DNA of 64,000 nucleotides, from the NCBI RefSeq assembly GCF_020216025.1, contig NZ_JAIWNC010000013.1:186001-250000 (forward strand), written 5' to 3'. A program made the translations under genes and the position numbers. Below are positions 8,701-16,105 of this stretch, one piece after another. Origin of the DNA: Jidongwangia harbinensis. Lineage in GTDB: Bacteria > Actinomycetota > Actinomycetes > Mycobacteriales > Micromonosporaceae. Below the pieces are notes generated by a model that did no database searches, was not told the DNA's origin, and was given only the letters and a program-made list of their open reading frames with translations. Within the stretch, counting starts at the first letter, position 1. Each line of letters starts with the position of its first letter.

Positions 8701-8915
8701 TGCCGGCGCAGGTCGGAGACGGAGTTCTGCAGCTGCCGCTTCGCCGTTGCCGGCGGGTCGGCCCCCCACACGGCGTCCAGCAGGTAGTCCAGCGACAGCG
8801 CCCGGCCGTCGTTGATCAGCAGCGCGGCGAGGATGCGCTGCCGGCGCTGACCGGCCAGCCGCACCGGGCCGGCCTCCGTCCGGATCTCGAGCGGACCCAG
8901 AATGCCGAAAAACAC
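5754..8915 (-). CDS. AfsR/SARP-family transcriptional regulator (SARP-BTAD-NB-ARC-TPR)
   Basis: A 1053-residue regulator. Order: OmpR-like winged-helix DNA-binding domain (residues about 1-95, starting VFFGILGPLEIRT), bacterial transcriptional activation domain (about 100-245), a Pro/Ala linker, an NB-ARC ATPase with P-loop GTAGVGKTA and a VLVVLDNAYTPDQ-type Walker B, then TPR-like helices to the C-terminus. The GTG at 8915 was preferred because GGAAGG lies 7 nt upstream and the protein then begins directly with the SARP domain; the frame is open to 9023. SARPs activate clusters by binding heptameric direct repeats. Its position inside the locus and four such repeat elements around it point to local control of the lanthipeptide genes. 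No element is seen in front of its own start. Confidence 0.9.
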   Translation of the reverse strand: MFFGILGPLEIRTEAGPVRLAGQRRQRILAALLINDGRALSLDYLLDAVWGADPPATAKRQLQNSVSDLRRQLAAAEPDPLIVADGPGYRIHLAPDRFDRHAFEAATAAATRLVAADRPDRAAAELRRGLGLWRGPSLAGLTGEIIESSAARLDEQRLAATEQCLDLELRLGRHAQLVPELMDLVAANPGRERLIGQLMLALYRSGRKADALDVYRRMRARLADDLGIDPGPDLQEVHTAVLQDSTGAVLRPWSGPPSVAAAAERPPAARPEPDGPPAGSPPPSQLPADVAAFTGRGDALAQLDALLPAATGAPATAMAVGLITGTAGVGKTALAVHWAHRARAHFPDGQLYLNLRGHAAEQPLDPAEALVRFLLALGCPAPRIPADPEHAAEIYRSLLADRRVLVVLDNAYTPDQVRPLLPGSPGCLVLITSRSRLGGLVARDGAAPVVLDGLGDDEAGALLERLLGSRRVAAEPEATRQLAGLCGRIPLALRIAAANLSCRPWDGIGNQVERLRDGDRLAALAVTGDEHAAVRNTFDLSYDRLGADSRRMFRLLGLVPGTDVTAVAAAALGGTTVAQAAAQLEILAGAHLLHEQTPGRYLCHDLLRLYAAERAVADESGPDRRAAVARLGGWYLRAVAEAARTVYPQRLRLPDLPDGALGHPGAPEPAELPRFGSAAAALSWLDAERVNLVGVVTHAAEHGPRPVAWGLADALRGYFWLNMSTPDWLTVGRAGVAAAAADDHPMAVAAAHFNLADALSRQSHYTEALAHYRTVLAAGRRAGWPEVQAVAGGSLGVAYRNAGQPVEAERCLTTALEVARRIGDRYIEGVLLGRLGDVYRELGLLDHSVRALESAERILAECGNRHGRAVMWVCLGHTYHAKGMLDAAAARLTDAVAVMRELGDRSGESEVLPRLAAVERDRGRTELAARLATGALELGRTINDRRAVAGAHNVLAAVHQRAGRTAEAIAEYVTVIRLTWDSHDRYPQVEALLGLAEVHRGLARPRETVAGAMTALALARKSGYRLLEERAGRILVDYVRLPDGRALATAAGR

Positions 8916-9079
8916 GAGGTGTCCTTCCCCCACAGCGGCCACCGGCGACTCTGGACCCCCTCCAGAGCCGATCGACGTCGGCCACTCCCCAAGGTGTACG
9001 GGAAAGGCCGCGGGCGGGTTCAATGCCGGGGGCGATTATCGGCACCGGACACCGTACCGGCAAGTAGTGTGCGCGCAGG

Positions 9080-11239
9080 TCAGGGGCGGTCCTCGCCATT
9101 GAGCGGATCTGTCCGGTAACGACGGTAATACTGGCCGTCCGACCGGTAGACCGGGTCCGTCCGATATGGCCACTCATCCTCGTCCGGGCTCGCATGCCGG
9201 GGCCGCGGAACCGATTCCGCACCGTGGTGACCGTTCATTCCGTACCCATTCGTGCCGTGCCCGTTCGTGCGGAGTCCCTTCGGGCCGTGCCCGTCGAGGC
9301 GCGGTGCGGAGGTCCGCGGGCCGGCGGGTACCGGTCCGACCGGTAGCCGCGGGCCCAGCACCGTCTCGTCCGGGCCCTGCGCATGCCGGGCCCGGTGCCC
9401 GCTCCCGCCGTCCCACCCGCCGGTCTCCACGCCCTCCAGGTAGCCGGTCGCCTGCAGCATGAACAGCCGGGCGTAGGTTCCCTCGGCGAGCAGCAGTTCC
9501 TCGTGGCTGCCCTCCTCGATCAGCCGGCCCTGGTCCAGCACCACGATGTGGTCGGCCAGCCGCACCGTGGAGAACCGGTGGGCGATCAGCAGCGCGGTGG
9601 CGTTGTGCGCGATCTCCCGCAGCCGGCCGAAGATCTCCGCCTCGGCCTCCGCGTCGATCGCCGCGGTCGGCTCGTCCAGCACGACCAGCGGGGCCTGGCG
9701 CATGAACGCCCGGGCCAGCGCGATCTTCTGCCACTGCCCGCCGGAGAGCTGGTGGCCGTTGGCGAACATCCGGCCCAGCGTGGTGTCGTACCCGTCGGGC
9801 AGCCGGTCGATGAAGTCCGCGGCCCGGCTCTGCTCGGCGGCCAGCCGCACCCGGTCCCGGTCGCGCATGTCCGCGATGCTGCCGAAGCCGATGTTCTCCA
9901 GCACGCTCAGCTCGTACTTCACGAAGTCCTGGAAGATGACGCCGATGCTGCGCCGCAGACCGGCCAGGTCGTACTCCTCGATCGGCGCGCCGTCGACCAG
10001 GATCTGGCCGGCGGTCGGCTCGTACAGCCGGGCGAGCAGCTTGACCAGGGTGGTCTTGCCGGCTCCGTTGGCACCCACCACCGCGACGCACTTCCCGGCC
10101 GGAATCACGCAGGAGAGCCGGTCCAGCGCGACCCGGGTGGTGCCCGGGTAGACGAACGTGACGTCGCGGAACTCGATGCCGTGGACCAGCCGCCGCGGGA
10201 ACGGGCGGGACCCGCCGACGATCTGCGACTCGGGCAGTTCCAGGAACTCGAACAGGTTCCCCACGAACAGCGCGTCCTTGTACAGCTGGCCGATCGTGGC
10301 GACCAGCACGTTCGCCGAGGTCTGCACCCGGCCGACCGCCTGGACGAAGCCGGTGAACTGCCCGACCAGGCCGACCGAGATGGTGGCCACCATGGCGTAC
10401 AGCACGGCGCCCGCGGACACCGCCACGCTGAGCAGCGTGAGCGGCAGGTTGACCAGGGTCTGCCGGCGGATCAGGCCGCGGTCCACCGTGAAGAAGCGGG
10501 AGATGGCCGCGCGGTACCGGACCATGAACAGCGGCTCGAGCTGCAGCAGGCGGATCTCCTTGAACGCCTTGTCGCTGGTCATCAGCTGCTGCAGGTAGCC
10601 GATCCGGCGGCGTTCGGCGGCGCGCTGGTGCTCGATCCGGAAACTCCTGCGGCCGAACACCAGGTTCGCCACCAGCGCCGGGATCGGCGAGGCCAGCAGG
10701 CACAGGCCCAGCACCGGATCCCAGGAGAACAGCACGGCCAGCATGGAGACCAGGGTGACGACGGTGCCGCCGGCCCCGATCAGGCTGGAGAAGATCTGGT
10801 ACGGCCGGACGCCCGCCTCCCGGCTGGCGCGCTGCAGGCTGTCGTAGTACTGGTCGTTCTCGAAGTGCTGCAGGTCGAGCGCCACGGCCTTGCTCAGGAT
10901 CCGCTCGTTCATCCGGTTGGCCAGGTGGATCTGCAAAATCGCCTGGGCGTACCCCTGGACCGAACCCAGCACGGTGGAGCCCACGGACAGCGCCGCCAGC
11001 ATCAGGCCGGCGCGCAGCGCCCGGTCCACCGCGGCCTCGGACCCGCCGGCGGTGATCGCGTCCGCCACCGCCTGCACGGCGGCGGCGGTGAGCTGCACCT
11101 GGTACGCGGGCAGCAGCCCGGCCACGACCGTGAGCAGCACGACGGCGCCGACGGTCGGCGGACTGACCGACCAGACGAGCCGCAGAACCCGCAGCGAGAC
11201 GCCGAGACGGCGGCCCGGCCGGCTGGTGTCCACTGTCAC
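9080..11239 (-). CDS. ABC transporter, fused permease-ATPase (probable lanthipeptide exporter)
   Basis: About 719 residues. An N-terminal six-helix exporter membrane domain is followed by an ATPase with Walker A GANGAGKTT, signature LSGGQWQK and Walker B VVLDEPTAA. There is no C39 peptidase domain, so it would export but not cleave. After about residue 600 comes an unusual hydrophilic tail of roughly 120 residues rich in Gly, Asn, Tyr, Arg and Asp, with imperfect NGHGTNGYGMNG-type repeats. The start is uncertain: GTG at 11239 or 11233 (GTGACAGTG) are the best candidates; the frame is open to a TTG at 11263 without a good site. The SARP-type element at 11285-11314 lies upstream, tying it to the lanthipeptide genes. 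Confidence 0.85.
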   Translation of the reverse strand: MTVDTSRPGRRLGVSLRVLRLVWSVSPPTVGAVVLLTVVAGLLPAYQVQLTAAAVQAVADAITAGGSEAAVDRALRAGLMLAALSVGSTVLGSVQGYAQAILQIHLANRMNERILSKAVALDLQHFENDQYYDSLQRASREAGVRPYQIFSSLIGAGGTVVTLVSMLAVLFSWDPVLGLCLLASPIPALVANLVFGRRSFRIEHQRAAERRRIGYLQQLMTSDKAFKEIRLLQLEPLFMVRYRAAISRFFTVDRGLIRRQTLVNLPLTLLSVAVSAGAVLYAMVATISVGLVGQFTGFVQAVGRVQTSANVLVATIGQLYKDALFVGNLFEFLELPESQIVGGSRPFPRRLVHGIEFRDVTFVYPGTTRVALDRLSCVIPAGKCVAVVGANGAGKTTLVKLLARLYEPTAGQILVDGAPIEEYDLAGLRRSIGVIFQDFVKYELSVLENIGFGSIADMRDRDRVRLAAEQSRAADFIDRLPDGYDTTLGRMFANGHQLSGGQWQKIALARAFMRQAPLVVLDEPTAAIDAEAEAEIFGRLREIAHNATALLIAHRFSTVRLADHIVVLDQGRLIEEGSHEELLLAEGTYARLFMLQATGYLEGVETGGWDGGSGHRARHAQGPDETVLGPRLPVGPVPAGPRTSAPRLDGHGPKGLRTNGHGTNGYGMNGHHGAESVPRPRHASPDEDEWPYRTDPVYRSDGQYYRRYRTDPLNGEDRP

Positions 11240-11284
11240 GCGACCCCACTTAGGTTCGGCCAACCGCGCAACCGTGCCGTACCG

Positions 11285-11314
11285 CGTTCATCGGCCCTGC
11301 ATCGCACCGTTCAT
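11285..11314 (-). promoter_or_regulatory. Three-heptamer SARP-type element upstream of the exporter gene
   Basis: On the - strand: ATGAACG (11314-11308), ATGCAGG (11302-11296) and ATGAACG (11291-11285), spaced 12 and 11 bp. This is the best-conserved of the four elements. It lies 45-51 nt upstream of the likely GTG starts of the exporter and overlaps the last codons of the gene at 11311-14049. Confidence 0.72.
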
Positions 11315-14049
11315 CGCGGCTTCAGCAGCGTGATCCGGTTCGCACCGAGTTCGGTCACGTACAGGTATCCGGTGGCCAGGTCCTCGGTGACGTCGAGCGG
11401 CTGGCTGAAGCCGGTGAGCCCGGTCAGGCCGGTGGTCCGGTTCGACAGCGCGCCGGACGCGGCCACGTCGAACGTCTGGATGTCCTGGCCGGCCGAGTAG
11501 CGCACCACCAGCAGCTTGCCGTCCAGCGCGCCGCCGAACGCGGAGCCGCGGTACTCGATCACCCCGTTGGCGGAGGCGTGCAGCCCGGCGTCGTACGTGC
11601 CGGCCAGGTCGAAGGCGACGTCGGGCAGGGTGCCCACCGGGTATGCCGGGACCTCGAACGGGTCCGTCCCGGCGGTCGGGTTGCCGCCGGCCAGCACCCA
11701 CTCGCACCGGCCCGGGTTGGGGTGGCCGTAGTACCGGCCCGGCCGGACGTCGAAGACGTAGTCGGTCTCCGCGGTGGGCACGCCGGTCAGCGCGGGCACG
11801 GCCGGTCCGGTGTAGCCCCGGCGGGTACAGGCGGCGGGCAGCGGGTTCGGGGTCGCCGGGGTGTTGCCGCCCGCGGCCGAGCCGTTGGTCGGCGCGTACA
11901 GGTGCCCGTTGCGGTGCCACACCAGGTCGAAGGCGTTGCGGACACCGGTCGCGTGCAGGGTGAGCGCGGCACCGGCGGCGTACGGGTCGTAGCTGCCGCC
12001 GTCCTCGGTCTTGACGTTCAGCGGCAGCGTGGCGGGCAGCCGGGCCGGGTCGAGGCGGAGCACCGCCGCGCTGAGCCGCCGTTCCGGCCGGTTGGCCCAG
12101 GTCGAGTCGGGGGCGCCCATCGCGTTGTTGGAGCCCTGGCTCAGGTAGATCGCCCCGTCCGGGCCGAACGCCAGCGAGTTCGTCTCGTGGTCCTTGACCG
12201 AGCGCGGCAGCCCCACCAGGACCTGGGTGTAGGTGCCGAGGTCGGGTCCGCTGAGCCGGCCCACCCGGCCGGTCCAGTCGGGCACGTTCGCGGTGCCGGT
12301 GTACTGGTAGTTGTCGGTGATCCAGAGGACCGGCGCGGCCGCGGTCGACGCCGGGTCGAACGCCATCCCGATGACCGTGCGGGCCGGTGCGCCGGGCAGC
12401 CCGAGCGCGGCCGCGTTGTCGCGGACCGTGGTGATCACGGCCGGGGTGCCCAGCGTGCCACCCGCGTTGATCGGGAACCGGAAGATCCGCCCGTCCAGCG
12501 TGCCCGCGTAGAGCCGCCCGTCGGGCCCCTTCAGCACGGTCGTGAAGGCGGCGCCGGTGGCCACCCCGACGGTCTTCTCGAACGCGACCGGCCCGCCGGG
12601 GCCGGGGCCGCTGCCGGTGGTGAAGACCATCGAGTACGGCGCGAACGCGGCCCCGGTGACGTCGGTGACCCCGCTGGTGAGGGTGAACCGGTACGCGGTG
12701 TTCGCCGCCAGCGCCGCGGTCGGCGAGAGGTTGACGACGTCGCCTCCGCCGCTGGTCAGCCGGTTGGCCGGCACGGCGGCGCCGTCGGTGAGCCGGGTCA
12801 GCGTCACCGTCGACGCGGTCAGCGAGCCGGGCGCCACGCCGCCGTTGGGCAGCACCAGGTCGGCGACCACGCTGGTGGTGGTGGAGACGCCGGTGGCGCC
12901 GTTGGCCGGGGCGCCGGCCCGTACCGCCGGGATGGTCTCCGCCCCCGGGACCGATGCGATGTCGATGTAGTGGAACTTGGTGTTGGTGCCACCGGCCGGG
13001 CTCAGCGTCAGCTTGCCGTCGGTGACCCGCACGGTCCGGGTGACGGTGGCGTGCCGGACCGACGCGGTGGGCACGAACGCGGCGACCGCGTTCTGGTCCT
13101 CGACGCTCGCCCAGTGCGCGCTGTTCGTGGCGGTGCCCGCGTCGCCCACCGCGACGGTGACCCGGTACAGGCCGTTCGGCACCGCGGCCTCCCAGGCGCC
13201 GGGGGTGGTCACCCCGGGCGAGCCGGCCGGCAGCTGCGCGTGCATGAAGGTGGCGAGCCGCACGTCGGCCTGCCCCGAGGTGGTCCGGTTGCGGCCGTTG
13301 CCGGTGAGGTCGACCGGGGTACGTTCACCGAGGTCGACCCAGCCGTAGCCGCGGGCCGCCGAGTACGCCCCGCCGGAGTCCCGCAGGTAGCCGGTGGGCG
13401 GCGCGGTCGCCGCGTCGGAGAAGTTGACCCGCAGCTCGAACGGCGGGTCCGCGGTGACCCGGGCGATCTCGACGTAGTTCAGCTTGGTGTTGGTGCCGCC
13501 GGTGGCGTCCACGGTCAGCCGCCCATCGGTCACCGGCACGGTCACCGTGGCCTGCCGGTACTCGGCGTCCGCGGTCGACACGAAGCCGGTGATCGCGGCG
13601 GCCCCCTCCACCCGGACCCGGTGGCTGCTGTTGTACGCCGGCCGGTCCCCCACGGACACGGTCACCTGGTACTGCCCGGCCGGCACGGTGTACTCCCAGG
13701 CGCCGGGGACGAGGACCCCGCCGGTGCCGCCGACGTCGCCGTACTGGAGATGGATCAGCGTGTTGAGCCGGGCGTCGATGCCGGCCCGGGCCCGGTCGCG
13801 GGTGTTGGCGGTGAGGTCGAGCGGCACCCGGGTACCGGACAGGCTGTCCTGCCGCACCCAGCCGGAGCCGCGGGCGGCGTCGAACGCGGCACCGGTGTCC
13901 GCGGTCCAGCCACTCGGCACCGGCGACCCGGCCGGCTGGAAGTTCACCTTCGCCACCGGGGTGACGGCCGCATGCGCGGGCGCGGCCGGGGCCAGACCGG
14001 CGAGAGGCAACAGCAGAACGGCGAGAACTGTCCAGATACGACGGTGCAT
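11311..14049 (-). CDS. Secreted multidomain protein: two malectin-like domains, Ig-like domain, beta-propeller
   Basis: A 912-residue protein with a clear Sec signal peptide (MHRRIWTVLAVLLLPLAG then APAHA). Two related carbohydrate-binding, malectin-like domains follow (about 30-180 and 185-375; both begin with VNF and contain P..G...D.G..). Then comes a Big_5-type Ig-like domain (about 385-480, with NGATGV and SLTASTVTLTRL) and a C-terminal six-bladed propeller of the glucose/sorbosone dehydrogenase type (about 495-910, with LYAGTLDGRIFRF, HETNSLAFGPDG and LYVTELGANRI). It probably binds or oxidises extracellular polysaccharide. The ATG at 14049 begins the signal peptide; a longer frame upstream has no support. 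It is not obviously linked to the lanthipeptide genes beyond co-orientation. Confidence 0.8.
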   Translation of the reverse strand: MHRRIWTVLAVLLLPLAGLAPAAPAHAAVTPVAKVNFQPAGSPVPSGWTADTGAAFDAARGSGWVRQDSLSGTRVPLDLTANTRDRARAGIDARLNTLIHLQYGDVGGTGGVLVPGAWEYTVPAGQYQVTVSVGDRPAYNSSHRVRVEGAAAITGFVSTADAEYRQATVTVPVTDGRLTVDATGGTNTKLNYVEIARVTADPPFELRVNFSDAATAPPTGYLRDSGGAYSAARGYGWVDLGERTPVDLTGNGRNRTTSGQADVRLATFMHAQLPAGSPGVTTPGAWEAAVPNGLYRVTVAVGDAGTATNSAHWASVEDQNAVAAFVPTASVRHATVTRTVRVTDGKLTLSPAGGTNTKFHYIDIASVPGAETIPAVRAGAPANGATGVSTTTSVVADLVLPNGGVAPGSLTASTVTLTRLTDGAAVPANRLTSGGGDVVNLSPTAALAANTAYRFTLTSGVTDVTGAAFAPYSMVFTTGSGPGPGGPVAFEKTVGVATGAAFTTVLKGPDGRLYAGTLDGRIFRFPINAGGTLGTPAVITTVRDNAAALGLPGAPARTVIGMAFDPASTAAAPVLWITDNYQYTGTANVPDWTGRVGRLSGPDLGTYTQVLVGLPRSVKDHETNSLAFGPDGAIYLSQGSNNAMGAPDSTWANRPERRLSAAVLRLDPARLPATLPLNVKTEDGGSYDPYAAGAALTLHATGVRNAFDLVWHRNGHLYAPTNGSAAGGNTPATPNPLPAACTRRGYTGPAVPALTGVPTAETDYVFDVRPGRYYGHPNPGRCEWVLAGGNPTAGTDPFEVPAYPVGTLPDVAFDLAGTYDAGLHASANGVIEYRGSAFGGALDGKLLVVRYSAGQDIQTFDVAASGALSNRTTGLTGLTGFSQPLDVTEDLATGYLYVTELGANRITLLKPR

Positions 14050-14256
14050 GACGACAACCTGGCACGCCGGTACGCCTCCGGGGCTGTCGCACATCCGTCG
14101 CCGCGACCGGGGCGACAATCCGTCGCCGAATCACGGCGATTCGACCGGATAGGTGGGGGTGGACGGTCCCCCGGACGAGGTTCGGCAATTTCCCCTATGC
14201 CGGTGGATCTGCGGTTTGACGGCGTTGTCCTTTGCCGCGCGGAACCCGGGCGCGAA
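14050..14256. other. Intergenic region with no recognised feature
   Basis: About 207 bases between the GGDEF stop and the signal-peptide start of the secreted protein, both on the - strand. I see no convincing ORF, strong hairpin or repeat. It presumably holds the promoter of the secreted protein. Confidence 0.5.
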
Positions 14257-15945
14257 CTATTGCGGAGGATTGCCGAATTGGCGGGACAAGGTTACCGAAC
14301 CGATCTGCCGGGAACCGGCTGGCTGGTCGTCCAGGCCCAGTGCCAGGCGACCGGTGCGGGCCTTCTTGGCCGTGTACATCGCGGCGTCGGCGCGGGCGAT
14401 CAGGGTGTCCGGTGTGGAGGTCGCCGGGCCGCCCCAGGCCACCCCGATGCTGGCCTGCGGCAGCAGCCGCTCCCCCGCGACGTCGAGCGAGCCCGTGGCG
14501 AGCGCGCCGGCCAGCGCCTCGCCGATCCGCCGGGCCTCCGCCGGGCCGGCCACGTCCGCGCAGATCACCACGAACTCGTCGCCGCCGAAGCGGCCCACCA
14601 CGTCGCCGTCCCGGACCGCACCGCGCAGCCAGCCGGCCACCCGGACCAGCAGCTGGTCGCCGGCGGCGTGCCCGAGCCGGTCGTTGACGTCCTTGAACTC
14701 GTCGAGGTCGATGAAGGCCACGGCGGTGCCCCGGGTACGGCCCGGGCCGGCCAGCGCGTCCTCCAGCGCGGTGAGCGTCGACGCCCGGTTGCGGCACCCG
14801 GTCAGCGCGTCGTACGTGGCCCGGTGCTTCAGCTCGTCGCGGAGCCGGACGTCGTCGGTGATGTCGGTGAGGCAGATGATCGCGCCGGTGACCTCGCCGC
14901 CGCCGGTGGTCAGGGTGCGCAGGTTCGCCCGGATCCGGCGCAGCCCGCGGTGGTCGGTGTGGCCGTACTCGATGTCGACGTCGCGGCCGGCGCCCAGCAC
15001 GTCGGCGAGGGCGGCGTCGACGACCGGGCGATCGGCCGGCACGATCGGGCTCAGGTGCCCGTCGTCCAGCACGTCGCCGGCCTTCGCACCGATCGCCCGG
15101 GCCGCCCGCTCATTCTGGTAGACGATCCGCCGGTCGGCGTCGATCTGCACGATGCCGAGCGGAATCGTCTCGGTGAGCCGGCGCATCAGCTGCTCCCCGG
15201 CCCGCAGCGCCTCCTGGGCGGCCATCTCGTCGGAGATGTCGAGCATCTCGCCGACCACGACGCCCTGGTCCGGGTCGGCGAGGAAGTTGTGGTTGGTGAT
15301 CTCGAACCAGATCGCCCGGCCGTCGCGGTGCAGGTGCCGCAGCCGTACCCGGCGGGCCTCGCCCGGACCCGCGGCGAGCAGGTCCATCCAGCTCACGATG
15401 GCGCGCTGCTCGTCCTCGGGGTGCACCAGGTCGACCGCGCGGGTGCCGATCAGTTCCTCCGCCGTCCACCCGAGCACCAGGGAGATCTCCTCGTCGGCGC
15501 CGGTGATCAGCGCGACGGCGTCCTTGCGCACGGTGACCAGCCGGGGGCGGATCGGCTCGTGCTCCAGCGATCTGCCGCCGGGGTGGTCCGGCAGCCCGGT
15601 CAGGAAGATCAGGTACACCCCGTACTCGTCGAGCATGTCGATCAGGTGGAGCCGGACCAGTTCGGTGGGTGCGGCCGCGGGGTGCACCAGGCAGTTCGCC
15701 ACGCCCTCGGCGCGGACCCGGTGCCACACCTCGACGGCGATCTTCAGGTCGTCCGGCACCACCAGGGCGAGCGCCGACCGTACCCCGGTGATCAGTCGCA
15801 GGTCACCGACCGGGAAGCCGTCGGGCAGCGGCACGAACAGACCGGCCGGGGAGATGGCGCCGACGAAGGCCTCGGGATGCTGCGCCAGGAAGGCGGCGAG
15901 GATCGCCGCTCGGCCGGCCGCGTCCGTGCTCGCGTGGTCGGGCAT
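14257..15945 (-). CDS. PAS-GGDEF diguanylate cyclase
   Basis: A 562-residue cytoplasmic protein. An N-terminal region of about 130 residues resembles a DICT/sensory-like domain. Two PAS domains follow (about 135-255, with GWTAEELIGTRAVDLVHPED, and about 265-385), then a GGDEF domain (about 390-545) with the intact catalytic motif FGGDEFV and DALTGCRNR at its start. It should make cyclic di-GMP from GTP in response to a PAS-sensed signal. No inhibitory I-site motif (RxxD) is obvious at the usual place. It is transcribed divergently from helR, and the shared 160-bp region holds a rifamycin-associated element and a leader hairpin. No EAL domain is present. Confidence 0.88.
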   Translation of the reverse strand: MPDHASTDAAGRAAILAAFLAQHPEAFVGAISPAGLFVPLPDGFPVGDLRLITGVRSALALVVPDDLKIAVEVWHRVRAEGVANCLVHPAAAPTELVRLHLIDMLDEYGVYLIFLTGLPDHPGGRSLEHEPIRPRLVTVRKDAVALITGADEEISLVLGWTAEELIGTRAVDLVHPEDEQRAIVSWMDLLAAGPGEARRVRLRHLHRDGRAIWFEITNHNFLADPDQGVVVGEMLDISDEMAAQEALRAGEQLMRRLTETIPLGIVQIDADRRIVYQNERAARAIGAKAGDVLDDGHLSPIVPADRPVVDAALADVLGAGRDVDIEYGHTDHRGLRRIRANLRTLTTGGGEVTGAIICLTDITDDVRLRDELKHRATYDALTGCRNRASTLTALEDALAGPGRTRGTAVAFIDLDEFKDVNDRLGHAAGDQLLVRVAGWLRGAVRDGDVVGRFGGDEFVVICADVAGPAEARRIGEALAGALATGSLDVAGERLLPQASIGVAWGGPATSTPDTLIARADAAMYTAKKARTGRLALGLDDQPAGSRQIGSVTLSRQFGNPPQ

Positions 15946-15978
15946 AACTCCCAGGCTCTGGTTCCAGCGACGAAAAAA

Positions 15979-16005
15979 GGAAAGGAGAACAACCCACTCC
16001 TTTCC
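15979..16005 (-). terminator. Hairpin plus U-tract in the 5' leader of the GGDEF gene
   Basis: On the - strand a perfect 9-bp stem (GGAAAGGAG / CTCCTTTCC, 9-nt loop) is followed directly by TTTTTT, the form of an intrinsic terminator. It lies 34 nt upstream of the GGDEF start and begins about where transcription from the predicted promoter (16014-16042) would start. It may be an attenuator, a 5' stabilising hairpin or a stop for other transcripts. Confidence 0.55.
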
Positions 16006-16013
16006 ACTCCTAA

Positions 16014-16042
16014 CATATAGCGCACGAGGGGGCTTGCGGCAA
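16014..16042 (-). promoter_or_regulatory. Predicted promoter of the GGDEF gene overlapping the RAE
   Basis: On the - strand TTGCCG (16042-16037) and TATATG (16019-16014) are separated by 17 bp, a good vegetative promoter spacing. The -35 box lies inside the 19-bp rifamycin-associated element. The promoter call is from sequence pattern only. Confidence 0.5.
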
Positions 16043-16047
16043 GACCC
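16029..16047. promoter_or_regulatory. Rifamycin-associated element (RAE)
   Basis: The sequence GGGGCTTGCGGCAAGACCC is a near-perfect inverted repeat. It matches, from memory, the 19-bp RAE found upstream of rifamycin-inactivating and rifamycin-protecting genes of actinomycetes. It lies 59 nt upstream of the helR start. It also offers a TTGCGG -35-like box towards helR and a TTGCCG box in the other direction. Confidence 0.88.
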
Positions 16048-16105
16048 GGGTCATGGCGCAGAATCGCCGACCGAGGTCAGATTCGACGGAAATGGGATTT
16101 CCACA

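Noticed and set aside
9000..9060. A fifth SARP-type element near 9017 (GGTTCAATG) downstream of the exporter
   Set aside because: Only one imperfect heptamer is present; the other two are not at 11/12-bp spacing.
5577..9119. Very long open + strand frames, for example 5577-9119 and 11578-16020
   Set aside because: They are antisense to genes with clear domains (SARP regulator, secreted protein, GGDEF) and are Arg/Pro/Gly/Gln-rich without motifs, as expected when the third-position GC bias opens the opposite strand.
9080..11239. Exporter as a combined leader peptidase (C39) transporter
   Set aside because: The N-terminus goes directly into membrane helices with no C39 Cys/His domain, and the precursor has no double-glycine cleavage site.
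15946..16013. A cyclic di-GMP riboswitch in front of the GGDEF gene
   Set aside because: The leader is too short and lacks the conserved GEMM features; only a simple 9-bp hairpin with a U-tract is visible.
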